A DNA stretch of 8,480 nt from Candidatus Cloacimonadota bacterium (GTDB lineage Bacteria; Cloacimonadota; Cloacimonadia; JGIOTU-2; B8-G9), in contig QMNM01000045.1 of assembly GCA_003647765.1 (NCBI GenBank), forward strand, positions 1 through 8,480, given 5' to 3'. Shown piece by piece: positions 6,398-8,480 of the stretch. Positions within the stretch are counted from its first letter, which is position 1. Every line of letters starts with the position of its first letter. Below the pieces are notes generated by a model, which worked only from the letters and a program-made list of their open reading frames with translations, did no database searches and was not told the origin of the DNA. The position numbers and the translations under genes are program-made.

Positions 6398-6423
6398 TAA
6401 TTAAGTATCAAAGAAAATTTGCT

Positions 6424-7578
6424 ATGGATAAAACAAAGAAATTACAAGAAATTTATGCAATAGCAGAAGAAAAGTATAGACACTGTTTTTCGCAATATGC
6501 CACTTTGAATAGTCAAGCATATAGATTAAGAGAAGAGAAGTCCACTGAAATTCGTGGTCCTTTTGCTATAGACCGTGATAGAATACTTTATTCTGGAGCA
6601 TATCGTCGTTATCAAGGTAAAACACAGGTTGTTTATTTTGCCAATCTCGTTGATGAAGAGATGAGTAATCGGAGTTTGCATACTACTTATGTTTCACAAA
6701 TTTCCAGAACAATCGGCAAACTATTAGGCCTGAATTTGGACTTGATAGAAGCAATTGCTTTAGGTCATGACATTGGGCATCCACCTTTTGGTCATGATGG
6801 TGAAGAAGTATTAAATCAACTTTGTGAGGAACATAATATTGGGCAGTTTCATCATAATATAGAAAGTTTACATATTGTTGATAATATTTCTAAAGGTGGT
6901 GAAGGACTTAATCTTAGTTTTCAGGTGCGAGACGGGATAATCTCTCACGATGGTGAAGTGCATAATCAAAAACTCAAGCCAGAGCATAATAAAACAGAAA
7001 AGGATATTCAAAGATTTATTGCATATAAAAAAGCTGGCAAAAATATAGAAATGATGCCAGCTACCTTAGAAGGATGTGTAGTTAGAATTAGTGATACAAT
7101 CGCCTATATTGGACAGGATATTGAAGATGCTATCCGTTTCGGATTCCTCTCACGCAAAGAATTACCAAAAAAATCTACGGATGTGTTAGGTAATAACAAT
7201 AGTGATATTATTGGTTCTCTTGTAAAAAGTGTCGTTCTAAATAGTCATAATAATGATTTTGTATGCTTTGATTATGAGACCTCCGAAGCATTATACAATC
7301 TAAAAAAGTTCAACTATGAAAGAATTTATACTTCTACACAAATAAAGAAAGCAAAATGTGTAATTCAGCGTGGTATTAGAATAATGTTCCAAAAATATTT
7401 ATCTGACTTTGAAAATGAAAACAAGGATTCAAAAATTTATAAACATTTTCTTAATCATAAAAATGATAGGTATATATATAATTTTAACAATGCAGAAAAA
7501 GTCAGAGATTTTATTGCTACAATGACAGACAGGTATTTTAATGAAGAGCTGAAGAATTTTTTATTGCCAATTATATAG
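6424..7578 (+). CDS. dGTPase-like HD-domain deoxynucleotide triphosphohydrolase
   Basis: This 384-residue cytoplasmic enzyme of the HD superfamily probably hydrolyses dGTP or other dNTPs to the nucleoside and triphosphate, controlling nucleotide pools. The N-terminal block RGPFAIDRDRILYSGAYRR followed by KTQVV (about 44-70) is characteristic of dGTPases. The catalytic HD set follows: His86 in RSLHTTYVSQISR, His115-Asp116 in LGHDIGHPPFGHDGEE, and Asp224 in RISDTIAYIGQDIEDA. DGIISHDGE (170-178) is a further family landmark. The C-terminal third is Lys/Asn-rich and less conserved. The ATG at 6424 begins sequence that fits the family; the earlier TTG at 6370 runs through a repeat. There is no clear Shine-Dalgarno. 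trmO follows 99 bases downstream on the same strand. The preferred dNTP cannot be told from sequence. Phage-defence dGTPases also belong to this family, but nothing here points specifically to defence. Confidence 0.88.
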   Translation: MDKTKKLQEIYAIAEEKYRHCFSQYATLNSQAYRLREEKSTEIRGPFAIDRDRILYSGAYRRYQGKTQVVYFANLVDEEMSNRSLHTTYVSQISRTIGKLLGLNLDLIEAIALGHDIGHPPFGHDGEEVLNQLCEEHNIGQFHHNIESLHIVDNISKGGEGLNLSFQVRDGIISHDGEVHNQKLKPEHNKTEKDIQRFIAYKKAGKNIEMMPATLEGCVVRISDTIAYIGQDIEDAIRFGFLSRKELPKKSTDVLGNNNSDIIGSLVKSVVLNSHNNDFVCFDYETSEALYNLKKFNYERIYTSTQIKKAKCVIQRGIRIMFQKYLSDFENENKDSKIYKHFLNHKNDRYIYNFNNAEKVRDFIATMTDRYFNEELKNFLLPII

Positions 7579-7627
7579 GCATCTGACAGTAATTATGAAA
7601 AGTGCATTTATAGGATTTAGATTTTAA

Positions 7628-7657
7628 TTTTTGTGAATTTTTGTGCGTTTTTGTGGC
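7628..7657 (+). repeat. Three exact tandem TTTTTGTGNN units before trmO
   Basis: TTTTTGTGAA (7628-7637), TTTTTGTGCG (7638-7647) and TTTTTGTGGC (7648-7657) stand in exact 10-base register. The trmO ATG follows 20 bases after the last unit, and there is no convincing Shine-Dalgarno between. The last unit matches the end of the array at 6372-6397. A 10-base period places each unit on the same face of the helix, so protein binding or DNA bending is possible; a dispersed repeat remnant is the alternative. Confidence 0.65.
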
Positions 7658-7677
7658 AAAATATAAGATAAAATATA

Positions 7678-8157
7678 ATGGAAGAAATAATCATTAAGCC
7701 AATAGGTATTATTCACACACCTTACAAAGAGGCAAAGGATATTCCAATTCAGGGTAAATTCCGCAAGGAAATTAAAGGCACAGTAGAAGTTTTTAAGGAA
7801 TATGAACAAGGATTAAAAGATATACAAGGATTTTCTCATTTGATTTTGCTTTTCTATTTCCATAAAAGTAACAAAGAGTGTGTAATAGGTAGGCCATATT
7901 TAGAAGATGAAGAACATGGCATTTTTGCTATTCGTAGTCCACATCGTCCTAATCATATTGGTATATCCATAGTGAGATTATTAAAGCGCAAGAAAAATAT
8001 ACTTTATATTCAGGAAATTGATATATTTGATGGAACGCCTTTATTGGATATAAAACCGTATGTTAAGCATTTTGACAATAGAGATAATATTCGCTGTGGC
8101 TGGTTGGAAAAACATTTTGCTAAAAATAATATACCTGATAGAACTATCTTGAAATGA
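7678..8157 (+). CDS. trmO: TrmO/TsaA-family tRNA t6A37 N6-methyltransferase
   Basis: This 159-residue protein is a TsaA/TrmO-type (YaeB-like) methyltransferase. The E. coli member uses S-adenosylmethionine to methylate N6-threonylcarbamoyladenosine at position 37 of threonine tRNA, fine-tuning decoding. Landmarks are all present: KPIGIIHTPY (7-16), GFSHLILLFYFH (51-62), the core motif GIFAIRSPHRPNHIG (81-95) and DGTPLLDIKPYV (118-129). It is shorter than the E. coli protein of about 235 residues because it lacks the C-terminal extension; single-domain forms are common in bacteria and archaea, and their exact tRNA substrate is less certain. No clear Shine-Dalgarno precedes the ATG. It lies 99 bases after the dGTPase gene, with a 10-base tandem repeat in the gap, and may be co-transcribed with it. 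Confidence 0.88.
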   Translation: MEEIIIKPIGIIHTPYKEAKDIPIQGKFRKEIKGTVEVFKEYEQGLKDIQGFSHLILLFYFHKSNKECVIGRPYLEDEEHGIFAIRSPHRPNHIGISIVRLLKRKKNILYIQEIDIFDGTPLLDIKPYVKHFDNRDNIRCGWLEKHFAKNNIPDRTILK

Positions 8158-8260
8158 GAATAAGAAATAATACTGTCAAATTAAGGATATAGAGCCAGTT
8201 GTGTTTTTGGCAAGTGAGCTATGCAGTTATGTGTAAATTATAAAATGGAGACAGGATACT

Positions 8261-8480
8261 ATGAATCAATTGGCCTTGTTTGGACGAGGCGAAAAAAAAT
8301 TGTTTAATTTACAAGAAGCAAGTAAGTGGGCTTCTAAATATTTAAACCGAAAAGTATCTGTATCCAATATTTCTTATTTGATTCAGTATGGACGAATTAA
8401 AAATTATGGAAATAATGGAAATCCACTGATAGCTGAGAACGAATTAAAAGAATATTACCGTGCAATAAATAAAAAAGAAA
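8261..8480 (+). CDS. N-terminal part of a probable DNA methyltransferase (runs off the window)
   Basis: Seventy-three codons are open to the window edge. The ATG at 8261 has GGAG (8247-8250) 10 bases before it, with AGGA (8253-8256) also nearby. After a short tail (MNQLALFGRG) comes LFNLQEASKWASKYL, a block containing SNISYLIQYGRI, then a Gly/Asn turn and LIAENELKEYY. This looks like a small winged or MerR-like helix-turn-helix. I recall such an N-terminus (EAS-WAS-YL, SNISYLIQYGRI, ELKEYY) in front of DNA methylases that modify bases in restriction-modification or orphan systems. No catalytic motif is within the visible part, so the assignment rests on recollection of this N-terminal pattern. 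The alternative is an excisionase- or transcription-factor-like DNA-binding protein. Confidence 0.6.
   Translation, partial: MNQLALFGRGEKKLFNLQEASKWASKYLNRKVSVSNISYLIQYGRIKNYGNNGNPLIAENELKEYYRAINKKE

Larger units (their letters stand above)
6097..6423. other. Divergent intergenic region between the signalling operon and the dGTPase gene
   Basis: This 327-base gap separates the minus-strand operon from the plus-strand genes and should hold promoters for both. It contains the two promoter candidates listed separately, a perfect 12-base palindrome AATTCATGAATT (6216-6227) that could be an operator, and GTG/T-rich repeat units next to the dGTPase start (6372-6397). A 27-codon plus-strand frame starting at 6172 has no supporting features and is not called. 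No RNA gene or riboswitch pattern is recognisable. Confidence 0.6.

Noticed and set aside
6370-6423. TTG start at 6370 giving the dGTPase an 18-residue N-terminal extension
   Set aside because: The extension is a translation of the GTG/T-rich repeat and does not resemble the family; the ATG at 6424 is preferred.
7624-7809. Minus-strand open frame over the trmO start
   Set aside because: Antisense to the conserved N-terminus of trmO and to the tandem repeat; no independent support.

Overview
The window is AT-rich bacterial DNA with compact, partly overlapping genes. It has no RNA genes, no CRISPR array and no recognisable transposase. The protein set suggests a Gram-negative bacterium, plausibly an uncultured lineage near the FCB/Cloacimonadota-like candidate phyla: a Wzz-type polysaccharide co-polymerase, a DUF58 protein, an RpfG-like response regulator, a PPC/DUF296 protein, a dGTPase-type HD hydrolase and a TrmO-like protein. 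That placement is an impression from protein style, not a measured result. The standard genetic code fits.

Layout. Everything from 42 to 6096 reads on the minus strand and everything from 6424 to the end reads on the plus strand, with a divergent intergenic region at 6097-6423. In minus-strand transcription order there is first a tightly coupled three-gene operon: PPC/DUF296 (6096-5653), a receiver + HD-GYP response regulator (5669-4587) and a DUF58 protein (4590-3703). A probable hairpin terminator (3659-3677) follows. Next comes a roughly 700-base stretch without an intact large gene. It holds a possible 38-residue membrane peptide, a strong palindromic repeat (3347-3414) and a three-helix membrane-protein remnant interrupted by TGA. 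After that comes a histidine ammonia-lyase gene (2929-1334) interrupted by a single in-frame TAA just behind its MIO-forming Ala-Ser-Gly, and finally a Wzz/GNVR polysaccharide chain-length protein (1235-42).

On the plus strand are a dGTPase-like HD hydrolase (6424-7578), a TrmO/TsaA-type tRNA methyltransferase (7678-8157) and the first 73 codons of a protein that looks like the N-terminal DNA-recognition segment of a DNA methyltransferase (8261 to the window edge).

How the genes work together. The best supported functional unit is the PPC / HD-GYP regulator / DUF58 operon. It has a good promoter candidate, a Shine-Dalgarno at each gene and overlapping stop/start junctions, and probably links a phosphorelay and cyclic-di-GMP breakdown to two less understood proteins. 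The lyase and its upstream membrane gene look recently inactivated. Several gaps carry short repeats with 10-11 base periodicity ending in a G-rich GTGGC or GCGGTTAA. Two of these lie directly before plus-strand start codons that lack a clear Shine-Dalgarno. I see no convincing complete new multi-gene defence or mobile system. The most interesting items are the nonsense-interrupted lyase, the repeat family and the coupled signalling operon.
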